Shown: in pieces, positions 16,981-23,879 of the stretch
How positions within the stretch are numbered: position 1 is the first letter of the stretch
Layout of the letters: every line of letters begins with the position of its first letter
Assembly: GCA_038211965.1 (NCBI GenBank)
Contig: JBBQVB010000029.1
Coordinates: 1-23,879, forward strand
Direction: 5' to 3'
Source of the DNA: Glacieibacterium sp038211965
GTDB lineage: Bacteria; Pseudomonadota; Alphaproteobacteria; Sphingomonadales; Sphingomonadaceae
Length of the DNA: 23,879 bases
Program-made: the position numbers and the translations under genes
Notes under the pieces: model-generated
Databases searched by the model: none
Seen by the model: only the letters and a program-made list of their open reading frames with translations
What the model was told of the DNA's origin: nothing

Positions 16981-17062
16981 ATCATCGCAAGCTAACGCGC
17001 CGCAGCCGCAACGCTATGCGCATCATCGCAAACCGGTGTAGCGTTAACGCAACGCTTACCGG
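16981..17062. repeat. 41-bp imperfect direct repeat (two units) in the LysR divergent promoter
   Basis: Units 16981-17021 and 17022-17062 abut each other. Both begin ATCATCGCAA and both carry CGCAACGCT at the same offset; the middles differ. The 41-bp period is close to four helical turns. In the second unit AGCGTT (17040-17045) and AACGCT (17051-17056) form a dyad, and GCGTTAACGC (17041-17050) is a perfect palindrome. The array lies between ydhR-adh and lysR, where a LysR regulator would bind. Confidence 0.65.
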
Positions 17063-17070
17063 AGGTGAGG

Positions 17071-17979
17071 ATGGAGCTGGCCGATCTCGAAATCCTGTTG
17101 GCGGTCGCGCGTGGCGGCTCGCTGAGCGCTGCTGCGAAGCGTCATGGCATCGCTGTATCGACGGCCGCGCGGCGGCTTGCCGGCCTCGAGGCGGCGCTTC
17201 GGCTGCGCCTCGTCGAGCGCCGCGCTGACGGTGCCCGGCTGACCGCCGACGGTGCGCGGATCGCCGCGCTCACTGCGCCGCTCGGTGACCAGCTCGCGAC
17301 GATTGCCCGCGCGGCGGAGGTCCTGCGCGGTGGCGATGGCAGTTTGCGCGTCCGCGTCTCGGCGGTCGAGTCGGTGGTCGCCGATGTTCTCGCGCCCGCT
17401 TTGCCGCGGCTGTGGGCGAAGCACCCCGGGATTGTCCTGCAGCTTCAGTCGAGTTCGGCGAGCGTCAGCCTTGCCGGCGGCGACGCCGAGCTGGCGATCC
17501 GCATGGCGCGGCCGACGGGGGCCAGCCTGCTCGCCAAGCGGCTGCCCGATGCGCGCCTCGGGCTGTTCGCATCGCGGCGCTGGCTGGCGGGGCGCAACCC
17601 GGCCGCGATCGATGTTGGGGCAGGGCCGCTGCTGGCGTACGACGACAGCTTTGGGCGTCTCCCCGAACTGGCGTGGCTCGACCGGGTCGGGCTGACGCAG
17701 GCAGTCCGGCTGGCGTGCGGCAGTACGCGCGCGCTGCTCACTGCCTGCGCCGCCGGGGCGGGGATCGGCCTGCTGCCCACCCTGTACATCCGGCCCGAGC
17801 ACGATCTCGTCGAGCTGCCGGTAGCCGCAGCGCCGCCGCTGCGCACGCCATGGCTGATCGCACATCGCGACGTCCGCCGCTTGCCGGCCGTCGCTGCCGT
17901 TCATCGCTGGATCGTCGCCGCGTTCGCAGCTATGTCCGGCGGGCAATTCGATGGGTCGAATCCGGACCCCGCGTGTTAG
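17071..17979 (+). CDS. LysR family transcriptional regulator
   Basis: This 302-residue regulator has an N-terminal winged helix-turn-helix (about 1-60: LEILLAVARGGSLSAAAKRHGIAVSTAARRLAGLE) and a C-terminal type 2 periplasmic-binding-like effector domain (about 90-290). ATG at 17071 is chosen because GGAGG ends 5 nt before it; GTG at 17065 overlaps that site. The effector ligand is not known. It is divergent from ydhR-adh, the usual arrangement for a LysR protein and its target, and it ends only 6 bp before cioA. It could therefore govern either neighbour, or be co-transcribed with the oxidase genes. A 41-bp direct repeat precedes it. Confidence 0.93.
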   Translation: MELADLEILLAVARGGSLSAAAKRHGIAVSTAARRLAGLEAALRLRLVERRADGARLTADGARIAALTAPLGDQLATIARAAEVLRGGDGSLRVRVSAVESVVADVLAPALPRLWAKHPGIVLQLQSSSASVSLAGGDAELAIRMARPTGASLLAKRLPDARLGLFASRRWLAGRNPAAIDVGAGPLLAYDDSFGRLPELAWLDRVGLTQAVRLACGSTRALLTACAAGAGIGLLPTLYIRPEHDLVELPVAAAPPLRTPWLIAHRDVRRLPAVAAVHRWIVAAFAAMSGGQFDGSNPDPAC

Positions 17980-17985
17980 CAAGGC

Positions 17986-19422
17986 ATGATGTTGGCCGGC
18001 CTCACCGCTCTCGACCTGGCACGCGCGCAGTTCGCGTTCACGATCTCGTTTCATTTCATCTTTCCGGCGCTGTCGAGCGGGCTGGCGAGCTATCTCGCGG
18101 TACTCGAAGGGTTGGCGCTCACGACCGGTAAGTCGGTTTACGACGACCTCTACAAATACTGGCTCAAGATCTTCGCAATCACCTTCGGCATGGGGGTCGT
18201 GTCGGGGATCGTCATGTCGTACCAGTTCGGCACCAATTGGTCGCAGTTTTCCGACCGCGCCGGGCCGGTGGTCGGGCCGTTGATGGCGTATGAGGTGCTG
18301 ACCGCCTTTTTCCTCGAAGCAGGGTTCCTCGGTGTCATGCTGTTCGGCAAGGACCGCGTCGGCAAGGGGCTGCACTTCGCCGCAACGCTCATGGTCGCAG
18401 TAGGCACGGCGATCTCGGCGTTCTGGATCGTCGTCGTCAATAGCTGGATGCACACGCCGCAGGGCTATGCCTTCAACGCGCAGGGGCAGTTCGTGCCCGC
18501 CGACTGGTGGGCGGTGATCTTCAACCCGTCGATGCCCTATCGCCTCATCCACGTCGTGCTGGCGGCGTACCTGACCACCGCCTTCATCGTCGGCGGGGCA
18601 GGGGCGTGGCACCTGCTCAAAGGCCGCCGCGAGCCCGACCATCGCACCGAAGGCGCCAAGATCATGTTCTCGATGGCTATGTGGATGGCTGCAGTTGTCG
18701 CGCCGATCCAGATTTTCGCGGGCGACGAGCACGGCCTGAACACGCAGAGATACCAGCCCGCCAAGATCGCCGCCATGGAGGGCAATTACCGCTCGTACCC
18801 GCACGGCGCGCCGCTGACGCTGTTCGGCATTCCCGACGACGCCGCCGCGACCATGCACCATGCGGTCGAGATACCGAAGCTCGGGTCGCTGATCCTCAAA
18901 CATGATCTGGATGCGCCGGTGCAGGGGCTCGACGCCTTCCCGCGTGCCGACTGGCCGCCCGCGCGCATCATCTTCTGGACCTTCCGCATCATGGTCGGCA
19001 TCGGGTTCGCAATGCTCGGGTTGGGGCTGTGGAGCTTGCTGGCGCGCTTACGCGGCAAACTCCATGAGTGGTCGTGGCTGCACCGCGCGGCGGTCCTGAT
19101 GGGCCCTTCAGGGATCGTTGCGGTGCTGGCAGGCTGGGCAACGACCGAAAGTGGGCGGCAACCGTTCACCGTGTACGGCGTGATGCGCACCGCCGACTCG
19201 CTGTCGCCGGTCGGCGCGCCCGCCGTCGCAGCTTCGTTGCTGTCGTTCGTCGTCGTCTATTTCCTCGTGTTCGGCATCGGCATCTGGTTTATCCTGCGGC
19301 TCATCGCGACCGCGCCGCATCCCGGCGAGACGGGCATCGCCGAAGGTGGGCCGCACCGCGCCGCAGGCATCACCCCGGCCCCGGGCCAGGCTCCTGCCGC
19401 CCTCGCGCACCCGGCCGAATAA
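17986..19422 (+). CDS. cydA: Cytochrome bd-type quinol oxidase subunit I (CIO type)
   Basis: This 478-residue integral membrane subunit carries the heme groups and quinol site of a bd-type oxidase (also named cioA). It reduces oxygen to water without pumping protons. Recognised parts are RAQFAFTISFHFIFPA with His23 (heme b595 ligand in the family), FAITFGMGVVSGIVMSYQFG, YEVLTAFFLEAGFLG, and ESGRQPFTVYGVMRT. The quinol loop is short, as in the cyanide-insensitive CIO group. The GRQPW motif reads GRQPF here (Phe394). Two ATG codons are adjacent (17986 and 17989); AAGG at 17981 slightly favours the second. It starts 6 bp after lysR and ends 1 bp before cydB. Confidence 0.96.
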   Translation: MMLAGLTALDLARAQFAFTISFHFIFPALSSGLASYLAVLEGLALTTGKSVYDDLYKYWLKIFAITFGMGVVSGIVMSYQFGTNWSQFSDRAGPVVGPLMAYEVLTAFFLEAGFLGVMLFGKDRVGKGLHFAATLMVAVGTAISAFWIVVVNSWMHTPQGYAFNAQGQFVPADWWAVIFNPSMPYRLIHVVLAAYLTTAFIVGGAGAWHLLKGRREPDHRTEGAKIMFSMAMWMAAVVAPIQIFAGDEHGLNTQRYQPAKIAAMEGNYRSYPHGAPLTLFGIPDDAAATMHHAVEIPKLGSLILKHDLDAPVQGLDAFPRADWPPARIIFWTFRIMVGIGFAMLGLGLWSLLARLRGKLHEWSWLHRAAVLMGPSGIVAVLAGWATTESGRQPFTVYGVMRTADSLSPVGAPAVAASLLSFVVVYFLVFGIGIWFILRLIATAPHPGETGIAEGGPHRAAGITPAPGQAPAALAHPAE

Positions 19423-19423
19423 T

Positions 19424-20434
19424 ATGGGCAACAGTATCGACCTAACGATCGTATGGGCGGGCATCCTCGCCTTTGCGGTGTTCGCCTATGTCGTCATGGA
19501 CGGCTTCGACCTCGGCCTCGGCATTATCTTCCCGCTGCTCGAACGGGGGCAGCATCGCGATGCGACGATGAATTCGGTCGCGCCGGTCTGGGATGGCAAC
19601 GAGACGTGGCTGGTGCTCGGTGGCGGCGGGTTAATGGCGGCGTTCCCGCTGGCCTTCGCGATCATCATGCCGGCGGTTTATGCGCCGCTGATCGCGATGC
19701 TGCTCGGCCTGGTGTTTCGCGGCGTCGCGTTCGAGTTCCGCTGGCGTGCCGCCAAGCAATATCAGTGGCACTGGGATGCGTCGTTCTTCGCCGGATCGAT
19801 CTGCGCGGCCTTCGCGCAAGGCATCGTGCTCGGCGCGATTCTCCAGGGCGTCTCGGTGACCGGGCGGAGCTACTCGGGGCAGTGGTGGGAATGGTTGTCG
19901 CCATTCAGCCTGCTGTGCGGCGCCTCGGTCGTCGTCGGTTACGCGCTGCTCGGCTGCTGTTGGCTGATCTACCGCGCCGAAGGCGAATTGCAGGACCGCG
20001 CCTACGCACTGGCCAAGTGGTTCGGCGTCGGCACCTCGATCGCGGTGCTCGCGGTCAGCGCCGCGACGCCGTTCCTCGAGGGCGAGTACTACAGGCGCTG
20101 GTTCAGCGTGCCCAACATCTACCTGCTCAGCCCGATCCCGCTGCTCGCGGGCGCCGCCGCGCTGCTGTTCTTCCGGTCGCTCGTCAAACGCGCCGAACTC
20201 GCGCCGTTCCTGCTCGCTCTGGCACTGTTCCTGCTCGCCTTCATCGGCCTCGGCGTGAGCATGTTCCCGTACCTGGTCCCCGGCAAGGTGACGATCTGGC
20301 AGGCCGCTGCGCCCGCGACGAGCCAGATGTTCATGCTCGTCGGCGCGGGCATCCTCGTGCCGATCATCGTCGCCTACTCGGGCTATGCCTATTGGGTGTT
20401 TCGCGGCAAGGTCGGCCACGAGGGATACCACTGA
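19424..20434 (+). CDS. cydB: Cytochrome bd-type quinol oxidase subunit II
   Basis: This 336-residue integral membrane partner of CydA/CioA has about eight to nine transmembrane helices. The N-terminal part carries the family signature FAYVVMDGFDLGLGIIFPLL and VWDGNETWLVLGGGGLMAAFP, then FEFRWRAA. The C-terminus is FMLVGAGILVPIIVAYSGYAYWVFRGKV, also typical. The ATG at 19424 follows the cydA stop by 1 bp, giving MGNSIDLTIVWAG. It ends 1 bp before a small membrane peptide gene. The subunit lacks heme ligands in this family and stabilises subunit I. Confidence 0.96.
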   Translation: MGNSIDLTIVWAGILAFAVFAYVVMDGFDLGLGIIFPLLERGQHRDATMNSVAPVWDGNETWLVLGGGGLMAAFPLAFAIIMPAVYAPLIAMLLGLVFRGVAFEFRWRAAKQYQWHWDASFFAGSICAAFAQGIVLGAILQGVSVTGRSYSGQWWEWLSPFSLLCGASVVVGYALLGCCWLIYRAEGELQDRAYALAKWFGVGTSIAVLAVSAATPFLEGEYYRRWFSVPNIYLLSPIPLLAGAAALLFFRSLVKRAELAPFLLALALFLLAFIGLGVSMFPYLVPGKVTIWQAAAPATSQMFMLVGAGILVPIIVAYSGYAYWVFRGKVGHEGYH

Positions 20435-20435
20435 A

Positions 20436-20534
20436 ATGTGGGCGCGGCGGCTGGCGTGGTTCGCCGCGCTGTGGGCGGCGGGCGTGCTGACCGTGCTCGC
20501 GGTCGGCGGCGTCCTGCGACTGTGGCTGCGTTGA
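20436..20534 (+). CDS. DUF2474/CydX-type small membrane subunit of the bd oxidase
   Basis: This 32-residue peptide, MWARRLAWFAALWAAGVL followed by TVLAVGGVLRLWLR, consists of a basic N-terminus, one transmembrane helix and a basic end. The ATG lies 1 bp after the cydB stop, so it is almost certainly translated from the cyd mRNA. The RRLxWFxxLWAAGV pattern resembles DUF2474 proteins, which accompany CIO-type oxidases. In other bacteria single-helix peptides of this kind (CydX, CioX) stabilise the oxidase. It is below usual gene-caller limits. Function is inferred from position and pattern. Confidence 0.8.
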   Translation: MWARRLAWFAALWAAGVLTVLAVGGVLRLWLR

Positions 20535-20545
20535 TCCGCGCCGCC

Positions 20546-20573
20546 TTGCCCTCCCGGCCCCGCTTGCTATAGA
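20546..20573 (+). promoter_or_regulatory. Promoter of tRNA-Leu
   Basis: TTGCCC (20546-20551), a 16-bp spacer and TATAGA (20568-20573) form a housekeeping-type promoter. The expected start near 20580 is about 13 bp before the tRNA 5' end. The GCTATAGAC form of the -10 region is common before stable RNA genes in this group. The promoter may also serve tig. Confidence 0.7.
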
Positions 20574-20592
20574 CCGCGCGGCTTCACCCGAT

Positions 20593-20677
20593 GCGGGCGT
20601 GGCGGAATTGGTAGACGCGGCAGGTTTAGGTCCTGTTGTCGAAAGACGTGGGGGTTCGAGTCCCTTCGCCCGCACCA
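20593..20677 (+). tRNA. tRNA-Leu (anticodon UAG), CCA encoded
   Basis: This is an 85-nt class II tRNA. The acceptor stem GCGGGCG pairs with CGCCCGC, followed by ACCA in the DNA. The D-arm GGCGGAATTGGTAGACGC is typical of tRNA-Leu. The anticodon arm GCAGG-TTTAGGT-CCTGT places TAG at 20627-20629. The variable arm is TGTCGAAAGACGT and the T-arm contains GGTTCGAGTCC. It reads CUA and, through wobble, other CUN codons. It lies between the cyd operon and tig. Confidence 0.97.
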
Positions 20678-20708
20678 CCCCCCTCGCCCTTGGAAAGAAC
20701 GAGACGAC

Positions 20709-22310
20709 ATGCGCATTGCCGAGACGTTGAACGAGGGCCTTCGCCGCGAATACAGCGTGCATATCCCGGCCAGCGCGGTCGCCGCCAAGATCGACGCGCA
20801 GGCGGTCGAAGTCGCCAAGCAGGTCCGCATGCCGGGCTTCCGCCCCGGCAAGGTGCCCTTGAATCTCGTCAAGAAGATGCACGGCACGCAGCTGCGCAAC
20901 GAGGCGGTTCAGGCGGCGGTCAACGAAGGCGTCCAGCAGCTTCTCGCCGAACACCAGATCCGTCCCGCGATGCAGCCGCAGGTCGACCTCGACGGCGAGA
21001 TCGCCGACGGCACGGACATCGACTTCAAGGTCGCAGTCGAGGTTCTGCCGGTCATCGAGTCGCCGCAGATCGACGGGATGAAGCTCGAGAAGCTCATCGT
21101 AACACCCAGCGACGCCGACATGGACGGTGCGCTGCTGCGCCTTGCCGGTCAGCAGAAGTCGTACAGCGACGCCCCCGAAGGCCACGCGGCAGCGACCGGC
21201 GATGCGGTGACGATCGACTTCGCGGGCTCGGTCGACGGCAAGCTGTTCGACGGCGGCAGCGGCGAGGACATGCGCGTCGAACTCGGCTCGGGCCAGCTTA
21301 TCCCCGGCTTCGAGGACCAGTTGATCGGCGCACTGCCCGGCGAGGCACGGACGGTCGCGGTGACCTTCCCCGAGGACTACAACGTCGACCGCCTCAAGGG
21401 CCGCGCTGCCGAATTCGCGGTGACGGTCAAGAAGGTCGAGATCGCGGGCGAGACCGTCCTCGACGACGCGTTCGCCAAGGGCCTCGGCATCGACAGCCTC
21501 GAGGCGCTCAAGGAAATCCTCAGCGACCAGCTCAACAGCGAACTCGGACAGCTGACGCGCACGCACATGAAGCGCAAGCTCCTCGACACGCTCGCCGCGA
21601 GCCATGATTTCGCCGTGCCGCAGGGCATGGTCGACGCCGAATTCGCGCAGATCTGGCAGCAGTTGGAAGCCGAAGCGGCGCAGGACGACGACAAGGACGG
21701 CGCGATGGCCAAGCTCGAGGCCGAGAAGCCCGAGTACCGGCGGATCGCCGAGCGCCGCGTGCGGCTCGGGCTGCTGCTGTCGGAGATCGGCCAGCGTGGC
21801 GGCGTCACGGTCAATCAGACCGAGATGAACCGCCTGATCGCGCAGGAAGCGAGCCGCTATCCCAAGGAGCGCGACCAGGTCATCAAGTATTTCCAGGAAA
21901 ACGCGATGGCGGCGGCGCAGCTCCGCGCGCCGCTGTACGAGGACAAGGTCGTCGACTATCTGATCGGCAAGGCCGAGGTCACCGAGCGCAACGTGACGCG
22001 CGAGGAACTGACCGCCGAGATCGAAAGCGACGACGAGACGCCGGGTGGCCAGGTGCAGGCGCATGGCCATGTCCACGGGCCGGATTGCGACCATGACCAC
22101 GGGCACGATGCTCCGGTCGAGGCGAAGCCGGTGAAGGCGGTGCGCGCCAAGAAGGCGAAGGCCGAGGTGCCTGCCGAGGTTCCGGCGGAAATCGCAAACA
22201 GTGTCGCGGCAGCAGTCGATACGAGCGAAGCGCCCGCGACCGATCTCGCTGCCGCCGAAGTCGCCACCAAGCCCAAGCGCGCGAAGAAGGCAGGACCGGC
22301 GGCGGAGTGA
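20709..22310 (+). CDS. tig: Trigger factor (ribosome-associated chaperone/PPIase) with His-rich tail
   Basis: This 533-residue chaperone binds the ribosome exit site. The N-terminal domain carries the ribosome-docking signature GFRPGKVP (43-50). An FKBP-type prolyl isomerase domain (about 160-245) includes GDAVTIDFAGSVDG and LGSGQLIPGFEDQLIG. The helical C-terminal chaperone domain runs to about 435. E. coli trigger factor has 432 residues; here about 85 more follow. These include a cluster with His452, 454, 456, 462, 464, 466 and Cys460, then a Lys/Ala/Glu-rich low-complexity end. The His cluster resembles metal-binding tails such as that of SlyD. The ATG at 20709 follows GGAAAGAACGAG. tig-clpP-clpX is the standard order in proteobacteria. 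Confidence 0.97.
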   Translation: MRIAETLNEGLRREYSVHIPASAVAAKIDAQAVEVAKQVRMPGFRPGKVPLNLVKKMHGTQLRNEAVQAAVNEGVQQLLAEHQIRPAMQPQVDLDGEIADGTDIDFKVAVEVLPVIESPQIDGMKLEKLIVTPSDADMDGALLRLAGQQKSYSDAPEGHAAATGDAVTIDFAGSVDGKLFDGGSGEDMRVELGSGQLIPGFEDQLIGALPGEARTVAVTFPEDYNVDRLKGRAAEFAVTVKKVEIAGETVLDDAFAKGLGIDSLEALKEILSDQLNSELGQLTRTHMKRKLLDTLAASHDFAVPQGMVDAEFAQIWQQLEAEAAQDDDKDGAMAKLEAEKPEYRRIAERRVRLGLLLSEIGQRGGVTVNQTEMNRLIAQEASRYPKERDQVIKYFQENAMAAAQLRAPLYEDKVVDYLIGKAEVTERNVTREELTAEIESDDETPGGQVQAHGHVHGPDCDHDHGHDAPVEAKPVKAVRAKKAKAEVPAEVPAEIANSVAAAVDTSEAPATDLAAAEVATKPKRAKKAGPAAE

Positions 22311-22358
22311 TCTGCTCCCTCCCCTCTCTCCGCTGCGCGGGGAGGGGAGGTAGCAGAT
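22310..22358. terminator. Imperfect long hairpin between tig and clpP
   Basis: ATCTGCT (22310-22316) pairs with AGCAGAT (22352-22358), and CCTCCCC pairs with GGGGAGG inside it, leaving an asymmetric 5-nt bulge. The loop is about 14 nt. It starts on the last base of the tig stop codon. No T-run follows. It may be a terminator, an mRNA-processing site or a dispersed extragenic palindrome; its C/T-rich then G-rich form resembles extragenic repeats common in high-GC genomes. Confidence 0.5.
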
Positions 22359-22422
22359 GATGCCCCTTGAAACCCGCCGGGAAACATCCGACCTTGGGCA
22401 CTCTCGGAGGGATACCCCAAAC

Positions 22423-23052
22423 ATGATTCAACCCACTGACATGCTCGTGCCGATGGTCATCGAGCAGTCGAATCGCGGCGAACGCTCGTTCGATATCTTC
22501 TCGCGCCTGCTGCGCGAGCGCATCGTCTTCGTCACCGGCCAGGTCGAGGATCATATGGCCTCGGTGATCGTTGCCCAATTGTTGTTCCTTGAATCGGAAA
22601 ATCCGAAAAAGGACATCTTCATGTATATCAACTCGCCGGGCGGGGCAGTGACGGCCGGCATGTCGATCTATGACACGATGCAGTATATCCGGCCAAAGGT
22701 CGGCACCGTCTGCGTTGGCCAGGCCGCTTCGATGGGCAGTTTCCTGCTCGCCGCCGGCGAACCTGGCATGCGTGTCGCCTTGAAAAATGCCCGTATCATG
22801 ATCCACCAGCCGTCGGGCGGGGCGCAGGGCATGGCATCGGACATCGAAATCCAGGCGCGTGAGATCTTGCGGGTGCGGCACGCGTTGAACGAACTGTATG
22901 CCAAGCACACCGGCAAGGACCTCGACACCATCGAACGCGCCATGGACCGTGACAAGTTCCTGTCGGCCGAGGAAGCCAAGGAATTCGGCCTGATCGATGA
23001 AGTCGCTGAAAAGCGCCCGTTGCCGACGGACGAGGCCCTGAAGGCCGCGTGA
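22423..23052 (+). CDS. clpP: ATP-dependent Clp protease proteolytic subunit
   Basis: This 209-residue serine protease forms the Clp degradation chamber. Segments MLVPMVIEQSNRGERSFDIFSRLL and YINSPGGAVTAGMSIYDTM are standard. The catalytic triad is Ser103 (GQAASMGSFLL), His128 (MIHQPSGG) and Asp177 (DRDKFLSAEEA). ATG at 22423 is chosen because it gives the short N-terminus expected before VPMVIEQ. The GGAGG at 22406-22410 is 12 nt away, rather far, so the start is less sure; an upstream ATG at 22357 lies within the hairpin and gives no family-like sequence. It works with ClpX, encoded next, and possibly ClpA elsewhere. Confidence 0.97.
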   Translation: MIQPTDMLVPMVIEQSNRGERSFDIFSRLLRERIVFVTGQVEDHMASVIVAQLLFLESENPKKDIFMYINSPGGAVTAGMSIYDTMQYIRPKVGTVCVGQAASMGSFLLAAGEPGMRVALKNARIMIHQPSGGAQGMASDIEIQAREILRVRHALNELYAKHTGKDLDTIERAMDRDKFLSAEEAKEFGLIDEVAEKRPLPTDEALKAA

Positions 23053-23197
23053 CAGCAGGCAGCCAGCTCCAATTCGGCGGCAATTTGCTGCTGTTAACCA
23101 CGGCAGGCGACTGTATTGTGACAATCGCGTGCGTCTGCGGGCTTGCCGGGGACGTATTTCAAAAGCTACACTCGCAATTGCGCGAGAGAGGAAAGTC
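23053..23197. other. Intergenic region between clpP and clpX with short dyads
   Basis: This is 145 bp without a gene. ACAGCAG (23052-23058) and CTGCTGT (23088-23094) could form a weak hairpin after clpP. ATTGTGACAAT (23115-23125) is a perfect dyad. CTCGCAATTGCGCGAG (23171-23186) contains the palindrome CGCAATTGCG shortly before the clpX ribosome site. The gap is long enough for a separate clpX promoter, but I cannot assign one. Confidence 0.4.
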
Positions 23198-23879
23198 ATG
23201 ACCAAGCTGAGTGGGGGCGATTCGAAGAGCACGCTCTATTGCAGCTTCTGCGGCAAGAGCCAGCATGAGGTGCGCAAGCTCATTGCCGGGCCGACAGTGT
23301 TCATCTGCGATGAATGCGTCGAATTGTGCAACGACATCATTCGCGAAGAAACCAAGACGGCGCTGGTCAAAAAGGCCGGCGACGTGCCGACGCCGCGCGA
23401 AATCTGCAAAGTGCTCGACGACTATGTCATCGGCCAGACCCATGCCAAGCGCGTGTTGTCGGTGGCGGTGCACAATCATTACAAGCGGCTGAACCATGGC
23501 GGCAAGGGTGCCGAGGTCGAGCTGGCGAAATCGAACATCCTGCTCGTCGGGCCAACGGGTTGCGGCAAGACCCTGCTCGCCCAGACGCTGGCGCGCATCC
23601 TCGATGTGCCGTTCACGATGGCCGATGCGACGACGCTGACCGAGGCCGGTTACGTGGGTGAGGACGTCGAAAACATCATTCTGAAGCTGCTGCAGGCGAG
23701 CGACTACAACGTCGAACGCGCCCAGCGCGGCATCGTCTATATCGATGAAATCGACAAGATCAGCCGCAAGGCGGACAACCCCTCGATCACGCGCGACGTT
23801 TCGGGCGAAGGCGTGCAGCAGGCCCTCCTGAAGATCATGGAGGGCACCACCGCCAGCGTTCCGCCGCAGGGTGGCCGCA
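23198..23879 (+). CDS. clpX: ATP-dependent Clp protease ATP-binding subunit, partial
   Basis: This AAA+ unfoldase feeds substrates to ClpP. About 227 of the usual 420 or so residues are present; the window ends inside the ATPase domain. The N-terminal zinc-binding domain has Cys15, Cys18, Cys37 and Cys40 (YCSFCGK, FICDEC). Walker A is GPTGCGKT at 118-125 and Walker B is IVYIDEIDK near 178-186. TEAGYVGEDVENI is also family-specific. The ATG at 23198 follows a GAGAGGAAAG ribosome site and gives MTKLSGGDSKSTLYC, the usual start. It is separated from clpP by 145 bp. Confidence 0.98.
   Translation, partial: MTKLSGGDSKSTLYCSFCGKSQHEVRKLIAGPTVFICDECVELCNDIIREETKTALVKKAGDVPTPREICKVLDDYVIGQTHAKRVLSVAVHNHYKRLNHGGKGAEVELAKSNILLVGPTGCGKTLLAQTLARILDVPFTMADATTLTEAGYVGEDVENIILKLLQASDYNVERAQRGIVYIDEIDKISRKADNPSITRDVSGEGVQQALLKIMEGTTASVPPQGGR

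Noticed and set aside
17056..18903. 615-codon minus-strand frame opposite lysR and cydA
   Set aside because: It is antisense to two well-recognised genes; composition is Arg/Gln/His rich without motifs.
20364..22424. 686-codon open frame on the minus strand opposite tig, reading through the tRNA gene
   Set aside because: It crosses a tRNA gene and several gene borders and matches no family.

Overview
The window is high-GC chromosomal DNA from an alphaproteobacterium, most likely a member of the Sphingomonadales. The evidence is a PEP-CTERM protein of the PEPxxWA type, the lon-hup and tRNA-Leu/tig-clpP-clpX blocks, a CIO-type cytochrome bd operon and the codon usage. Long antisense open frames are abundant but are composition artefacts. 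There are 23 protein genes (the first and last cut by the window edges), one tRNA gene, one tandem glycine riboswitch and several regulatory sites. No insertion sequence, prophage, CRISPR array or rRNA gene was seen.

Layout: 1-3950 (minus strand) is a glycine-cleavage operon: tandem glycine riboswitch, gcvT, gcvH, a RidA-family gene, a SAM methyltransferase gene and gcvPA (cut). The genes overlap or nearly touch. 4035-4942 (plus) is a PEP-CTERM surface/exported protein gene preceded by a near-consensus sigma-54 promoter and an inverted repeat. 4944-6725 (minus) holds cysQ, a small YtrA-like GntR regulator and a YdjA-like nitroreductase. 6846-8888 (plus) is an exported S9 peptidase, followed by a strong hairpin and convergent msrA. 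9629-12633 (plus) pairs a LuxR-type solo regulator with a PQQ/heme-c alcohol dehydrogenase. 12644-15507 is lon (with a heat-shock-like promoter), an intrinsic terminator and the HU gene. 15580-16962 (minus) is a zinc alcohol dehydrogenase and a secreted YdhR-like protein. These are divergent from 17071-20534 (plus): a LysR regulator, cioA/cydA, cioB/cydB and a 32-residue membrane peptide of the DUF2474/CydX type. 20593 onward is tRNA-Leu(UAG), tig, clpP and clpX (cut).

How the genes work together: the gcv operon makes one-carbon units from glycine, and the riboswitch leader probably switches it on when glycine is abundant. RidA may protect PLP enzymes. The second half is respiratory and redox (PQQ dehydrogenase feeding the respiratory chain, bd-type oxidase, dehydrogenase), interleaved with the protein quality-control set Lon, trigger factor, ClpP and ClpX. 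I see no clearly new multi-gene defence or mobile system. The best leads are regulatory: an 8-nt switch element after the glycine riboswitch, the sigma-54 promoter of the PEP-CTERM gene, a 41-bp direct repeat between LysR and its divergent operon, and a LuxR solo with an altered ligand pocket next to a PQQ dehydrogenase.
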